Positions 8,689-18,600 of a DNA stretch of 50,982 nt are shown one piece after another. This stretch comes from Chitinophaga pinensis (GTDB lineage: Bacteria > Bacteroidota > Bacteroidia > Flavobacteriales_D > Crocinitomicaceae). The notes beneath the pieces were generated by a model. The model did not search any database. It was not told where the DNA came from and saw only the letters and a program-made list of their open reading frames with translations. The position numbers and the translations under genes were made by a program. The stretch covers positions 1 to 50,982 of the forward strand of contig CALPMC020000007.1 in the NCBI GenBank assembly GCA_943324565.2. Direction: 5' to 3'. Position 1 is the stretch's first letter. Each line of letters starts with the position of its first letter.

Positions 8689-8742
8689 TTAAAGGATTAT
8701 TCTTTATTTTTGCTTCAAAATTAAACATTAAAACCAAATCTT

Positions 8743-9537
8743 ATGAAAAGTATATTTACTAACAAAATTAAATTATTTGGAGCATTCTTATTCCTATCAG
8801 GATTAGCGCTTGGACAAGCAGCAGCTGAAAAAAGAGTTCAGGCTGGTTTAACTAGTAATCTTGGAATGAATTTATTGACAATGGGAACAACGCGCATGGA
8901 GTCTGCAGGGATTGGAGGTAATTTTAGTATAGGTATTGTAATGCACAGTGCCTTTAAAAATTCTAAAAACTTAGGTATTTCTACAGGTTTAGATTTTGAT
9001 TTTGCAACTACAAAATATTCTACAAATGTCCCAACCTTTTATAGATACTCAGATACAGAAATATTGAAAAAAGAACAAAGTGGAGGTACAACATTCGTTT
9101 TAGCTGATAGAGATCAAAAATCAACTTATGTCACTGTTCCTTTGATGTTGTTATTCAGAACTGACTTCATTGGTGATTTTAGATATTTCGGTAAATTCGG
9201 TATTCGCAATAGTTTTATGGTTTCTAGCAAATTCAACGATTATGGTCAAGTTTTGGGTTCAAGTGATATGGTTGAAAACAATAATATGAAATCATCTGGT
9301 GAAGCATTTTTCTACCAAGGGTCTATTGGGCTTTCAGCAGGTGCAGAATGGAATTTCGTTGGATCTACTTGTTTAATGCTTGAAGGTGGATATTACTACG
9401 GAATTACTCCACAATATTTGGATAGAAAGGATAACAAAAGAACGTTATCAACTATAGATTCTAACTTACAACCAATTCATTATTCTAATCAATCTACAAT
9501 GAGTCAAATTCTAATTAGAGTTTCTTTATTGTTTTAA
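8743..9537 (+). CDS. Outer-membrane beta-barrel protein (PorT-like)
   Basis: A 264-residue protein with a signal peptide ending near LALGQ. The remainder has alternating hydrophobic strands, Gly and aromatic residues (for example LMLEGGYYYGITPQYL) and ends in LIRVSLLF, an outer-membrane beta-signal-like end with terminal Phe. It resembles PorT-family small barrels. A TATTTTTG -7 match lies at 8705-8712. nadE begins 10 bases after its stop, so the two may be cotranscribed. The specific role is unknown. Confidence 0.75.
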   Translation: MKSIFTNKIKLFGAFLFLSGLALGQAAAEKRVQAGLTSNLGMNLLTMGTTRMESAGIGGNFSIGIVMHSAFKNSKNLGISTGLDFDFATTKYSTNVPTFYRYSDTEILKKEQSGGTTFVLADRDQKSTYVTVPLMLLFRTDFIGDFRYFGKFGIRNSFMVSSKFNDYGQVLGSSDMVENNNMKSSGEAFFYQGSIGLSAGAEWNFVGSTCLMLEGGYYYGITPQYLDRKDNKRTLSTIDSNLQPIHYSNQSTMSQILIRVSLLF

Positions 9538-9547
9538 TTCTTAATAA

Positions 9548-10333
9548 TTGAAAGAAGTTAGCTCTTATATTATAGATTGGCTTAATTCCTATTCTCAGAA
9601 ATCTAATACAAAAGGTTTTGTTATAGGAATTTCTGGGGGTGTTGATTCAGCGTTGACTTCAACTTTGTGTGCTTTAACTAGAAGAAAAGTAATCTTGGTT
9701 AATATGCCGATTTTACAAACTTCCGCCGAATATCAGAGAGCTCAAAAGCATATCGAAGATTTAAAAAGTAGATTTGAAAATGTGGAAGCAGTTGAGATAG
9801 ATTTAACTTCCGTTTTTCAAAGTTTCAGCTCGAAAATGCCATTTGAAACCGAGAGTTCTTTATTGGCTATGGCAAATTCTAGAGCGCGCATCCGAATGAC
9901 AGCATTGTACGCAATCGCTCAAGTTAATGGATGTTTAGTTGCAGGAACAGGTAACAAAATTGAAGACTTTGGAATTGGTTTCTACACAAAATATGGAGAT
10001 GGTGGAGTTGATTTAAGTCCAATTGCAGATTTAACGAAAACGCAGGTATTCAAAGTTGCTAAAGCTGTTGATGTTATTGACGATATTTTAATTGCAAAAC
10101 CTACTGATGGACTTTGGCCAGACGGAAGAAGCGACGAAGATCAAATTGGTGCGACTTATCCTGAATTAGAATGGGCAATGGATTTTGAAGGAAATGAAAA
10201 TGAACTTTCGAATCGACAAAAAGAAGTTTTGAAAATCTACAGATCTTATCACAAAGCTAATAAACATAAAATGGAACCTATTCCAGTTTGTGAATTACCA
10301 AAAGAATTGAAAGAAAATCTTTTAAGCCTTTGA
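9548..10333 (+). CDS. nadE: Ammonia-dependent NAD+ synthetase
   Basis: A 261-residue N-type ATP pyrophosphatase that amidates deamido-NAD+ to NAD+. The PP-loop ISGGVDSALTS is at about 28-38; later motifs are ANSRARIRMTALY, GTGNKIEDFGIGFYTKYGDGG and PTDGLWPDGRSDEDQIG. There is no glutaminase domain, so it is the short ammonia-using form. The start is TTG: no ATG lies between the previous stop and the PP-loop, and the TTG gives the normal family length. nadE near gldB/gldC is a neighbourhood I recall from other flavobacteria; here it is on the opposite strand. Confidence 0.93.
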   Translation: MKEVSSYIIDWLNSYSQKSNTKGFVIGISGGVDSALTSTLCALTRRKVILVNMPILQTSAEYQRAQKHIEDLKSRFENVEAVEIDLTSVFQSFSSKMPFETESSLLAMANSRARIRMTALYAIAQVNGCLVAGTGNKIEDFGIGFYTKYGDGGVDLSPIADLTKTQVFKVAKAVDVIDDILIAKPTDGLWPDGRSDEDQIGATYPELEWAMDFEGNENELSNRQKEVLKIYRSYHKANKHKMEPIPVCELPKELKENLLSL

Positions 10334-10350
10334 TTTAATTTTCAATAAAA

Positions 10351-12459
10351 ATGACTCGTTTTCTTACGATTGCTCTGCTTTTGATTTTTTCTTTACCTGT
10401 CAATGCTTCTAAAATAAAAAAAGGATTTCAGGAACTTGAAAAAAAGAACTACTTTAATGCTTACGAATATTTTAAAAAATCAATTAAAAAGCACAAATCA
10501 ATTGCCTCGTTTGGTCTAACGAAATTATATTTGACGAATGATTGGCAAAATTTAGACAGTGCTTATCGTTTAGTGCTACAAGCTGAAGTCAACTATTCAG
10601 CCATTAAAGCCAAGAAAAAAGAAAAATTAAAAGAAAAATTTGCTTTTGACTCACTTGCTATTCAAGAATTAAAACAAGAGGTTAGTACTGCTATTTTCAA
10701 TCAGTATTTAAAAAGTCCAAGTGAAGACCTATTTGTTCAATTTATTGCATCTAATGAATGGTCCACTTTAGTTCCTCGAGCTATTCACCTAAGAGATTCA
10801 ATTGCGTATGCAAACGCAGAACATACCAAAACTTCACAAGCATTTGCCGTATTTTTAAGTAAATATCCAAACTCGTATTTAAAAGAAAATGCCAAATTTA
10901 ATTTTGATGAATATCAATATTTAGAATTCTCACGCAAAGGAAAAATTGAAGACTATGAGGCTTTTCTAAACTGTTGTGCCGAAAATCCACACGCTGAGGA
11001 TGCTGAAAATCGACTTTTTGAATTAAGCACAATTGACAAATCGCTCGTTTCGTATCAAAATTTCGCGAAGAAATATCCAAAAAATAGAAACTCCGAAGAA
11101 GCTTGGCGAATGGTTTACAAACTATTCATGAAAGAATATTCGAAAGAAAAATTCCTTGAATTCAAAGAAAAATATCCTGATTATCCTTTCTTAAACGAAA
11201 TTGAAGAAGACTTAAAATTATTGAATGCTACTTTCTATCCGTTTGTTCAAAATGGGCTTTATGGCTACTTTGATAAAGAAGGGAAAACGGCAATTGTGCC
11301 ACAATATGAACATTTAGGGATTTTTCAAGATGGTTTGGCTGTTGCTTCTAAAAATGATAAATACGGTTTAATCAATAAAAAAAATCAAGTAGTTGTTGAT
11401 TTCGTTTTTGATGAAATCCTCGAATTTGTAGATGCCAGAGGGATTGTTTTTAAGGGAGATAGCGTTGGACTAATTGATCGTTCAGGTCGTGAAGTTGTGC
11501 CAATTGTGAATAATGATATAATCGCTCTTGGAAAAGGTTTGGTGGCTATCAAAGAAAAAAGTGATTCAAATTATTACATTTCAGACATTAACTTTTTACC
11601 CAAAACGGATGCTATTTTTGAAGAAATTCAAGAGTTCAAAAAAGGAATTTCGGTAGCAAAAACGAAAGAAGGTTTTGGCGTATTAAACACAAATTGTAAT
11701 TGGTTAATTCCTGCAGAGTACGAATCTATTCGCTTTCTAAATGACTCTTTGATTGAATATGGTTTTGCTGGTAAAAAGGGGTTAAGAACATTGAATAACC
11801 AACGGTTAACAGAAGCAATTTACGATGAATTTTCGAAATTCGATGCCGTTGAAAAACAGCTAATCGCCAAACAAGGAACATCGATTTTTTATCTCAATGA
11901 CCAAGGAAAAATGCTTTTCGAAACACCTTTGGAATATTTTCCAAACGCTTTTGAGGTTGCGCTTTTCTATAAAGGAATAAGTGTGTTTCGTAAAAAAGGT
12001 AAATACGGGTTAATTGATGCCACAGGTAAAGAATATTTGAAGCCCTCATTTGATGCTCTAGGAAGACCACTTGTTGCCATTCCTGCGATCAAAGATCAGA
12101 AATGGGGAATCGTTGATTGGAAAGGACGTTCAATTCTTCCGTATGAATTTGACAATATTGAAACTATTGGCTATTTCGGGTTTATCGTTGAAAAAAATGG
12201 TTTGCTTGGTTTTATGGATCAGGGATTTAGATTGACAATTCCAATTTCATTTTCAATAGTTAAAGTTTTTGAAAATGATTACATCTTAGTTTCAAACGGC
12301 ACGAAATATGGGTTGTACTCTAAAAAAGGTGAATTGATTATTCCTTTAGAATATGATTTAATTAGAGTTTTTGATGGAGATTGCTTATCTTTAATCAAAG
12401 AAAATGAAACAGCATACTACTTTTTGCGTTCTAAAATGTATCTTAAACCATTAAAATGA
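10351..12459 (+). CDS. Exported WG-repeat protein with N-terminal TPR-like region
   Basis: A 702-residue protein with a signal peptide (about 1-19, ending at VNAS). Residues 20-290 look helical and TPR-like (FQELEKKNYFNAYEYFKKS, FAKKYPKNRNSEEAWRMVYK). From about 295 to the end come WG-type beta repeats of the form YGYFDKEGKTAIVPQYE, YGLINKKNQVV, YGLIDATGKEYL, WGIVDWKGRSILPYE and YGLYSKKGELIIPLEYD. WG repeats are presumed protein-binding. The stop overlaps the next start in ATGA, so it is coupled to a TonB-like gene, suggesting the two act together at the cell envelope. Confidence 0.85.
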   Translation: MTRFLTIALLLIFSLPVNASKIKKGFQELEKKNYFNAYEYFKKSIKKHKSIASFGLTKLYLTNDWQNLDSAYRLVLQAEVNYSAIKAKKKEKLKEKFAFDSLAIQELKQEVSTAIFNQYLKSPSEDLFVQFIASNEWSTLVPRAIHLRDSIAYANAEHTKTSQAFAVFLSKYPNSYLKENAKFNFDEYQYLEFSRKGKIEDYEAFLNCCAENPHAEDAENRLFELSTIDKSLVSYQNFAKKYPKNRNSEEAWRMVYKLFMKEYSKEKFLEFKEKYPDYPFLNEIEEDLKLLNATFYPFVQNGLYGYFDKEGKTAIVPQYEHLGIFQDGLAVASKNDKYGLINKKNQVVVDFVFDEILEFVDARGIVFKGDSVGLIDRSGREVVPIVNNDIIALGKGLVAIKEKSDSNYYISDINFLPKTDAIFEEIQEFKKGISVAKTKEGFGVLNTNCNWLIPAEYESIRFLNDSLIEYGFAGKKGLRTLNNQRLTEAIYDEFSKFDAVEKQLIAKQGTSIFYLNDQGKMLFETPLEYFPNAFEVALFYKGISVFRKKGKYGLIDATGKEYLKPSFDALGRPLVAIPAIKDQKWGIVDWKGRSILPYEFDNIETIGYFGFIVEKNGLLGFMDQGFRLTIPISFSIVKVFENDYILVSNGTKYGLYSKKGELIIPLEYDLIRVFDGDCLSLIKENETAYYFLRSKMYLKPLK

Positions 12460-13223
12460 TAGGTTTTTTTAACCGTCCTGAGCGAATTTTCTTCGCACTA
12501 ATTGTGGCTATGTCGGTGTATGTTTTCCTGTTCATTTATTTTCAAATTTCATCTTCAATAGAATTAATACCAATCGATCCGTTTAACAATGATGAGGTAA
12601 CGGTTGAAGTGAAAGATGAGTTAGAAATTACTCCCGAACAAGTTGAAATAAATGCATTGAATAGTGATGAAAACTTGACAAATACTGTAAGAAACAACGC
12701 AGATAGTCGTCAAAAATCAAATGAAAATTGGTCACAAAACACTTCCAGTGGTGGAAATCCGGAGCAATCAGTCAAAGATTTTGAACGCCAATTATTCAAT
12801 GAAGCAGGTGGAGATAAAGAGCGGGCAAAAATAAAAAACGAAGCGGAAGAGCAGAAAAGAAAAATAACTTCAAACGTCAATAATAAATCAACTTCAACTA
12901 ATCAAACCTCTAAATCATATCAATTTGCTGGAAATGTGATGGTTGATTTCAGTTTAAAAGGTAGAACTGCATACGAAAACAACAATTGGTTTGTTAGAAA
13001 TCCAGGATATACTTGTGGTCATGGCTCAGCAGGTACAGTTGTTGTGCTAATATCTGTTGACAACTCTGGGAAAGTAATAGCAACATCAATTGACGAAAGT
13101 CGAAGCGAAAACGCAACTACTTGTATGCGTGATCAAGCCCTAAAATATGCGGGAATTTCAAAGTTTAATAGCGGTTCTTCAAAACAAGATGGCTATATCA
13201 GATATCGATTTGTTGCACAATAA
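12456..13223 (+). CDS. TonB-like energy-transducer family protein
   Basis: A 255-residue protein with one N-terminal membrane helix (about 12-34), a Pro-poor charged linker rich in Asn, Ser, Glu and Lys, and a C-terminal domain like that of TonB (GTVVVLISVDNSGKVIATSI ... KYAGISKFN). Topology is that of an inner-membrane anchor reaching into the periplasm. Two cysteines in the C-terminal domain (YTCGHG and TTCMRD) could form a disulfide. No ExbB/ExbD genes are nearby. It overlaps the WG-repeat gene by four bases. Its partner receptor is unknown; a specialised TonB or an anchoring protein are both possible. Confidence 0.72.
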   Translation: MIGFFNRPERIFFALIVAMSVYVFLFIYFQISSSIELIPIDPFNNDEVTVEVKDELEITPEQVEINALNSDENLTNTVRNNADSRQKSNENWSQNTSSGGNPEQSVKDFERQLFNEAGGDKERAKIKNEAEEQKRKITSNVNNKSTSTNQTSKSYQFAGNVMVDFSLKGRTAYENNNWFVRNPGYTCGHGSAGTVVVLISVDNSGKVIATSIDESRSENATTCMRDQALKYAGISKFNSGSSKQDGYIRYRFVAQ

Positions 13224-13308
13224 GAAGTTCAAATAACTATGTGTCGTTCAGTTCCCGTTTAGATGATAAATTACTGCAATTATATTCACTTTCATTTTTG
13301 ATTAATAG

Positions 13309-13316
13309 TATCTTTG
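13309..13316 (+). promoter_or_regulatory. Probable -7 element of the thrS operon
   Basis: TATCTTTG fits TAnnTTTG exactly and lies 18 bases before the thrS ATG. No clear TTG is found 19-21 bases upstream, so only the -7 half is supported. Confidence 0.45.
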
Positions 13317-13334
13317 CAACCTAATTTTTATTTT

Positions 13335-15275
13335 ATGCAAATCACTTTCCCTGATGGTGCCGTTCGCTCGTATGAACTGGGGACATCAGCACTACAAATT
13401 GCAGCAAGTATCTCAGAAGGTCTTGCAAGAAACGTTTTAGCGGCAAAAATTAACGATACAGTTAAAGACGCTAATTTACCGATAACTGAAGATAGTAATT
13501 TACAGCTGTTAACCTGGAACGATGCAGAAGGCAAATCAACTATGTGGCATTCGTCTGCTCACTTGATGGCCGAAGCATTTGAGTTTCATTTTCCTGGGAT
13601 TAAATTGGCAATTGGACCTCCTGTTACCAATGGGTTCTATTACGACATCGACTTTATGGAACATTCCATTACTGAAAAGGATTTGGAAAAAGTAGAGGCG
13701 AAAATGAAAGAATTAGCGAAAGCTAAAAACCAATTCATTCGTCAAGAAATCTCTAAAGCTGAAGCAATTGCCTATTTTGAAGAAAAACAAGATCCCTACA
13801 AATTAGAGTTGCTTTCCGAATTAGAAGATGGTACAATTACATTCTACACGCAAGGAAATTTTACCGATTTATGTCGTGGTCCACATATTCCTGATACAGG
13901 ATTTATTAAAGCAGTTAAATTGACTTCAATTGCTGGTGCATACTGGCGTGGAGACGAAAAAAATAAACAATTAACACGTATTTACGGAATCACTTTCCCA
14001 AAAAATTCTGAATTGACAGAATATTTAGAAAAAGTTGAAGAAGCAAAACGTCGCGACCATAGAAAATTAGGTAAAGAGTTGGAATTGTTTACTTTTTCTC
14101 AAAAAGTAGGACAAGGTTTACCAATGTGGTTACCAAAAGGTGCAGCGTTGAGAGAGCGTTTGGAAAATTTCTTGAAGAAAGCGCAGCGCAAAGCAGGTTA
14201 CCAACAAGTTATCACTCCACACATAGGAAACAAAGAATTGTATGTGACATCAGGTCATTACGAAAAATATGGTGCCGATTCATTTCAACCAATTAAAACG
14301 CCTGATCCAAATGAGGAGTTTTATTTGAAACCGATGAACTGTCCGCATCACTGTGAGATTTTCAAATCAAAACCACGTTCTTACAAAGATTTGCCAGCTC
14401 GTTTTGCTGAATTTGGAACAGTTTACCGTTATGAACAATCAGGAGAATTACATGGTTTGACGCGTGTTCGTGGGTTTACGCAAGATGATGCCCACATTTT
14501 CTGTACGCAAGATCAAGTAAAAGACGAATTCAAAAAAGTAATTGATATCGTTTTATACGTTTTGAAAACTTTAGATTTCCAAAATTTTAAAGCTCAGATT
14601 TCTTTGCGTGACAAAACGAATCGTGCGAAATACATCGGAGCAGAAGAAAATTGGGTGAAAGCTGAAAATGCAATCATCGAAGCAGCAGCAGAAAAGAATT
14701 TACCAACAGTTGTGGCTTATGGAGAAGCTGCATTCTATGGTCCTAAATTGGATTTCATGGTACAAGATGCTTTGGGTAGAGAATGGCAGTTAGGAACAAT
14801 TCAAGTGGATTATAACTTACCAGAACGTTTTGAATTAGAATACATTGGAGCTGACAACGCAAAACATCGTCCAGTAATGATTCACCGTGCACCTTTCGGT
14901 TCGATGGAACGTTTTGTAGCGGTACTTTTGGAACATTGCGCAGGAGATTTCCCATTATGGTTAGCTACAGAGCAATTTATTGTACTTCCAATTTCAGAGA
15001 AATACAATGAGTACGCAGAAAAAGTTTCAGAATTACTAAATAATTCCGATATTCGCGGACTCGTTGACGATCGTAACGAAAAGATTGGTAAGAAAATACG
15101 CGATGCGGAAATTGCCAAAATACCTTTTATGCTGATTGTTGGAGAGAAAGAATTTGAACAAAATCAAGTGTCAGTAAGACAAAGAGGAGAAGGAGATAGA
15201 GGAGCAATGTCACAAGATGCGTTTATAGAAATAGTAAAAGAAGCCGTTGAAAAAGAACTGGCAGTTGAAATTTAA
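13335..15275 (+). CDS. thrS: Threonine-tRNA ligase
   Basis: A 646-residue class II aminoacyl-tRNA synthetase that charges tRNA-Thr. An N-terminal TGS domain (about 1-60) is followed by the editing domain, with the zinc/editing motif [15 protein letters not shown], and a catalytic core with [31 protein letters not shown] and [17 protein letters not shown]. The C-terminal anticodon-binding domain includes [17 protein letters not shown] chose the ATG at 13335 rather than a TTG 21 bases upstream because MQITFPDG is the normal start of a TGS domain. First gene of thrS-infC-rpmI-rplT. Confidence 0.97.
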   Translation: MQITFPDGAVRSYELGTSALQIAASISEGLARNVLAAKINDTVKDANLPITEDSNLQLLTWNDAEGKSTMWHSSAHLMAEAFEFHFPGIKLAIGPPVTNGFYYDIDFMEHSITEKDLEKVEAKMKELAKAKNQFIRQEISKAEAIAYFEEKQDPYKLELLSELEDGTITFYTQGNFTDLCRGPHIPDTGFIKAVKLTSIAGAYWRGDEKNKQLTRIYGITFPKNSELTEYLEKVEEAKRRDHRKLGKELELFTFSQKVGQGLPMWLPKGAALRERLENFLKKAQRKAGYQQVITPHIGNKELYVTSGHYEKYGADSFQPIKTPDPNEEFYLKPMNCPHHCEIFKSKPRSYKDLPARFAEFGTVYRYEQSGELHGLTRVRGFTQDDAHIFCTQDQVKDEFKKVIDIVLYVLKTLDFQNFKAQISLRDKTNRAKYIGAEENWVKAENAIIEAAAEKNLPTVVAYGEAAFYGPKLDFMVQDALGREWQLGTIQVDYNLPERFELEYIGADNAKHRPVMIHRAPFGSMERFVAVLLEHCAGDFPLWLATEQFIVLPISEKYNEYAEKVSELLNNSDIRGLVDDRNEKIGKKIRDAEIAKIPFMLIVGEKEFEQNQVSVRQRGEGDRGAMSQDAFIEIVKEAVEKELAVEI

Positions 15276-15283
15276 TTAATTGA

Positions 15284-15829
15284 ATGAGGAAAAATTCCAG
15301 ACCGTTTGTTAGGAGAGTTGAAGAAGCTCAACATCGTATTAATGATAAAATTATTGCTTCGGAAATTCGCCTTGTAATTGAAGGTGAAGAACCACAGGTA
15401 ATGTCCGTAGCTGCCGCGATTGCTTTGGCAACTGAGCAAGAAATGGACTTAGTTGAAATTTCACCAAATGCGAAGCCACCTGTATGTAAAATCTTAGATT
15501 ATAAAAAGTTTTTGTATAATCAAAAGAGAAAACAAAAAGAATTAAAAGCAAAACAAAGCAAGGTTGTTGTTAAAGAAATTCGTTTCGGACCAAATACAGA
15601 CGATCACGATTTCAACTTTAAATTGGCGCATGCTCGTAAATTCTTAGAAGAAGGAAGTAAAGTGAAAGCTTACGTTTTCTTCCGCGGTAGAACAATCGTT
15701 TTTAAAGACAGAGGGGAAATCTTGTTACTAAAATTTGCCCAAGAATTGGGTGATGTTGGTGCAGTAGAGCAATTGCCAAAATTGGAAGGAAAGAAAATGA
15801 TCATAATGATTAATTCGAAAAAGAAATAA
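15284..15829 (+). CDS. infC: Translation initiation factor IF-3
   Basis: A 181-residue IF-3, which binds the 30S subunit and monitors start-codon selection. The N-domain shows [17 protein letters not shown] and [20 protein letters not shown]; the C-domain shows [28 protein letters not shown] and the conserved [14 protein letters not shown]. An in-frame TGA immediately before the ATG fixes the start, so this is not one of the AUU-starting infC genes. It lies eight bases after thrS. Confidence 0.97.
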   Translation: MRKNSRPFVRRVEEAQHRINDKIIASEIRLVIEGEEPQVMSVAAAIALATEQEMDLVEISPNAKPPVCKILDYKKFLYNQKRKQKELKAKQSKVVVKEIRFGPNTDDHDFNFKLAHARKFLEEGSKVKAYVFFRGRTIVFKDRGEILLLKFAQELGDVGAVEQLPKLEGKKMIIMINSKKK

Positions 15830-15831
15830 AT

Positions 15832-15902
15832 AAGTTGAAAACTGATAACTGAAAACGGAAAGTTAATTTAACTCTCAACTTTCATCTCTCAGTTCTCAAC
15901 TT
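15832..15902 (+). repeat. 71-base near-perfect inverted repeat between infC and rpmI
   Basis: A left arm of 35 bases (15832-15866, beginning AAGTTGAAAACTGA) pairs with a right arm of 35 bases (15868-15902, ending CAGTTCTCAACTT) around a single T. I count 26 Watson-Crick pairs, about 4 G-T pairs and 5 mismatches. The left arm is purine-rich and built from short repeated units of the AACTGA/GTTGAAA type. It starts three bases after the infC stop. It could be a processing site, an attenuator or a copy of a dispersed palindromic repeat. No T-run follows, so it is not a standard terminator. Confidence 0.85.
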
Positions 15903-15946
15903 AAAAGATGCTGATATAGAAGTTTAACTCTAAAAAAAGAAGTACA

Positions 15947-16144
15947 ATGCCAAAAATGAAAACAAAATCTAGTGCTAAGAAGCGATTCACAATCACTGGA
16001 AGTGGGAAAATCAAGCGTAAACACGCTTTCAAAAGCCACATTTTGACAAAAAAGGCTACTAAACGTAAACGTAATTTGACACATGCTGGATTAGTACACG
16101 ATGCTGATTTATCAAATATCAAATTACAACTTTGTATGAAGTAG
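15947..16144 (+). CDS. rpmI: 50S ribosomal protein bL35
   Basis: A 65-residue, very basic protein with the L35 pattern [14 protein letters not shown] near the N-terminus and [20 protein letters not shown] in the middle. Length is normal. It lies between infC and rplT as in most bacteria. Confidence 0.97.
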   Translation: MPKMKTKSSAKKRFTITGSGKIKRKHAFKSHILTKKATKRKRNLTHAGLVHDADLSNIKLQLCMK

Positions 16145-16236
16145 TCCGCTTTGCGGTTTAATAAATTGTTAACCAAATAACGAGTACACAAGTCAGTTGA
16201 AAAAATACTGCACTCCTTATTAAAAAACTTAAAAAT

Positions 16237-16584
16237 ATGCCAAGATCAGTAAATCACGTTGCGTCAAGAGCTAGAAGAAAGAACTTGATGAAACTAGCCA
16301 AAGGTTACTTTGGAAGAAGAAAAAATGTATGGACAGTTGCTAAAAATGCTGTCGAAAAAGGATTAGTTTACGCTTACTCAGGTCGTAAACAAAAGAAAAG
16401 AAATTTCCGTTCTTTATGGATTACTCGTATTAACGCGGGGGTTCGTCAATATGGAATGAGTTATTCAAAATTTATGGGAGGTGTTCATAAAAGCGGAATC
16501 GAGTTGAACCGTAAGGTGTTAGCTGATTTAGCAATGAATCATCCAGAAGCGTTCAAAGCAATCGTTGACGCGGTAAATAAATAA
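16237..16584 (+). CDS. rplT: 50S ribosomal protein bL20
   Basis: A 115-residue L20 with the standard N-terminus [32 protein letters not shown], and [22 protein letters not shown]. It binds 23S rRNA early in 50S assembly and in some bacteria represses its own operon. The 92 bases before it contain a small CCGC-TTT-GCGG hairpin but nothing I can identify as an L20 leader. A terminator follows. Confidence 0.97.
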   Translation: MPRSVNHVASRARRKNLMKLAKGYFGRRKNVWTVAKNAVEKGLVYAYSGRKQKKRNFRSLWITRINAGVRQYGMSYSKFMGGVHKSGIELNRKVLADLAMNHPEAFKAIVDAVNK

Positions 16585-16606
16585 ATTTCAAAAACTATAT
16601 CAGCAG

Positions 16607-16638
16607 AAGCCATTGGTCGAAAGATTAATGGCTTTTTT
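16607..16638 (+). terminator. Rho-independent terminator of the thrS-rplT operon
   Basis: AAGCCATTGGTC pairs with GATTAATGGCTT (G-T pairs inside) around GAAA, followed by six T. It lies 22 bases after the rplT stop. Confidence 0.85.
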
Positions 16639-16706
16639 ATGTTGAAAAGTTATTGAACAAGGCGTTTATTGTTTTATTTATGCAGTTAATTTTAAAACAA
16701 AAAAAC

Positions 16707-17693
16707 ATGTTGAAAATAGGAGTTGTAGGCGCTGGACATTTAGGTAAAATACATATTAGATTATTACTAGAACTCAACGATTTATTTGAATTTGTTGGTT
16801 TTTTTGATGCCAATTCTCAAAATGCTGAAGCCGTTGCAAATCAATTTCAGATTAAATCATTTGCTTCAATTTCTGAATTAATAAATGAAGTTGATTGTTT
16901 GGATATTGTTACACCAACTTTGAGTCATTATACTTGTGCAATTGAAGCATTACGTGCTAGAAAACATATTTTTATTGAAAAGCCGCTTTCTGAAACGATG
17001 GAAGAGGCAAAGAAAATGGTAATGTTAACAACTGAAGCTGAAGTTGTCGTTCAAGTTGGTCACGTAGAACGTTTCAATCCTGCGTTTCAAGCTGCTTTAC
17101 CCTATTTGAAAAACCCAATGTTTATTGAAACGCATCGTTTGGCGCAATTCAATCCAAGAGGTACAGATGTACCAGTTGTTTTAGATTTAATGATACATGA
17201 TTTGGATATCATTTTAAGTGTTGTTAAATCAAGAGTGAAAAGTATTGCTGCTTCAGGTGTTGCTGTTGTTAGTGATTCACATGACATTACGAATGCACGT
17301 TTAGAGTTTGAAAACGGTTGCGTTGCAAATCTTACTGCTTCAAGGATTTCACTGAAAAATATGCGTAAATCTCGTTTTTTCCAAAAAGACACCTACATAA
17401 GTGTTGATTTTTTAACAAAAGAATTAGAGGTGGTAAGGATCAATGACGTTCAAGGTGAGCCAGATCCATTTGATATTATTTTGGAAATCGGAAAAGATAA
17501 CAAGAGAAAAAAGATTTTAATCGACAAACCAGAATTAGCAGAAGTCAATGCAATAAAGGAAGAATTAAAGTCATTTCATCATGCAATAAGTAATAAAAAA
17601 CACCCAATTGTATCTGTTGAAGATGGTTATTCAGCAATGGAAGTCGCTTATGGAATTTTATCTAAATTGGAAAAATCATCAATTCACTTTTAA
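16707..17693 (+). CDS. Gfo/Idh/MocA family NAD(P)-dependent oxidoreductase
   Basis: A 328-residue sugar-type dehydrogenase. The Rossmann nucleotide-binding motif GVVGAGHLGKIH starts at residue 4, and the family motif HIFIEKPLSETMEEAKKM is at about 90-107. The ATG at 16707 is chosen over one 54 bases upstream because it places the Rossmann strand at the N-terminus as usual. The next genes are a lipoprotein and a polyprenyl-phosphate sugar transferase, so a role in making a nucleotide-sugar precursor for surface glycan is plausible but inferred. Confidence 0.88.
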   Translation: MLKIGVVGAGHLGKIHIRLLLELNDLFEFVGFFDANSQNAEAVANQFQIKSFASISELINEVDCLDIVTPTLSHYTCAIEALRARKHIFIEKPLSETMEEAKKMVMLTTEAEVVVQVGHVERFNPAFQAALPYLKNPMFIETHRLAQFNPRGTDVPVVLDLMIHDLDIILSVVKSRVKSIAASGVAVVSDSHDITNARLEFENGCVANLTASRISLKNMRKSRFFQKDTYISVDFLTKELEVVRINDVQGEPDPFDIILEIGKDNKRKKILIDKPELAEVNAIKEELKSFHHAISNKKHPIVSVEDGYSAMEVAYGILSKLEKSSIHF

Positions 17694-17728
17694 AAACAAT
17701 AATTTCTAATCTTTTTCGTTAAAATCCC

Positions 17729-18595
17729 ATGCGTTTATTTATCTATTTTATAAGTTTATTTTTCTTATTCAGTGCTTGCGTCAAAAATAATCCCGACCCA
17801 GCTTGGTTACAAGTTAACGATTGGACGATAAGCGCTAATCCAAGTCTTTCCCTAGCTGAAGGAGAATTAACAGAAAACATCAGTGATGCTTGGGTTTATA
17901 TAAATGATGAATTGATTGGTGTATTTCAAGTTCCATTCAAAATTCCAATTCTTAAAGAGGGTAACGTAACGTTTAAAATTTATCCTGCTATCAAGAATAA
18001 TGGAATTTCGGCAACAAAAAAAATCTATCCATTTTTAAAAGAATATGTCATCAATGGAACTCTTGTTAAAAATCAAATTTTCACAATAAATCCAACGACT
18101 CAGTATAAAGAAAATCTTAACTTTTGGATAGAAGATTTTGAAGATGCCAGTTTTCAAATAACAGACGACCCAAACACATCAGCGGCTAATATGGATACTG
18201 ATAATCTAGATTTACAGTGGTTTAATGGTAACTCATATGGGAAAGTGATTCTAAACGCAGAAGATTCAACATGGATTGCATTTACCAGCGAGCCTTATAT
18301 GGTTTTGCCAAAAGGTAAAGAATGCTATTTAGAGATAGATTATAAAGTAACAAATAGCTTAACAACAGGACTAATTTACGTAACTACCGGATCCACAACG
18401 AATAATGTCAATATTCGATTAAACGCTCAAAAACCAGAAATAGCAGTTTGGAAAAAAATCTATATTGACCTAAGAGAATTAATTGGAAATTCACCTTCAG
18501 GAAGTGTTTTTTCACAGTCATTTGTAGCCTCTTTGGATGACGGGAAAGCAGAAGGTATCATTTTAATCGACAACATAAAAGTTATACATTTTTAG
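17729..18595 (+). CDS. Putative lipoprotein of unknown function
   Basis: A 288-residue protein with a lipoprotein signal (LFFLFSAC, Cys at about 17). The mature region has an early beta-rich part with WVYINDELIGVFQVPFKIP and a C-terminal half resembling a jelly-roll carbohydrate-binding or carboxypeptidase-like fold (EDFEDASFQI ... IILIDNIKVIHF). No catalytic residues are recognised. It starts 35 bases after the oxidoreductase and ends five bases before the sugar transferase, so it is probably cotranscribed with it. Confidence 0.7.
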   Translation: MRLFIYFISLFFLFSACVKNNPDPAWLQVNDWTISANPSLSLAEGELTENISDAWVYINDELIGVFQVPFKIPILKEGNVTFKIYPAIKNNGISATKKIYPFLKEYVINGTLVKNQIFTINPTTQYKENLNFWIEDFEDASFQITDDPNTSAANMDTDNLDLQWFNGNSYGKVILNAEDSTWIAFTSEPYMVLPKGKECYLEIDYKVTNSLTTGLIYVTTGSTTNNVNIRLNAQKPEIAVWKKIYIDLRELIGNSPSGSVFSQSFVASLDDGKAEGIILIDNIKVIHF

Positions 18596-18600
18596 CGAGA

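Noticed and set aside
15896-16191. Minus-strand frames across rpmI
   Set aside because: Fully overlap a certain ribosomal-protein gene and encode low-complexity hydrophobic sequence.
16145-16236. Possible L20-type autoregulatory leader before rplT (CCGC-TTT-GCGG hairpin)
   Set aside because: The stem is only four base pairs and no pseudoknot or rRNA-like L20 binding site could be seen; described L20 leaders are from other phyla and usually lie before infC or rpmI.
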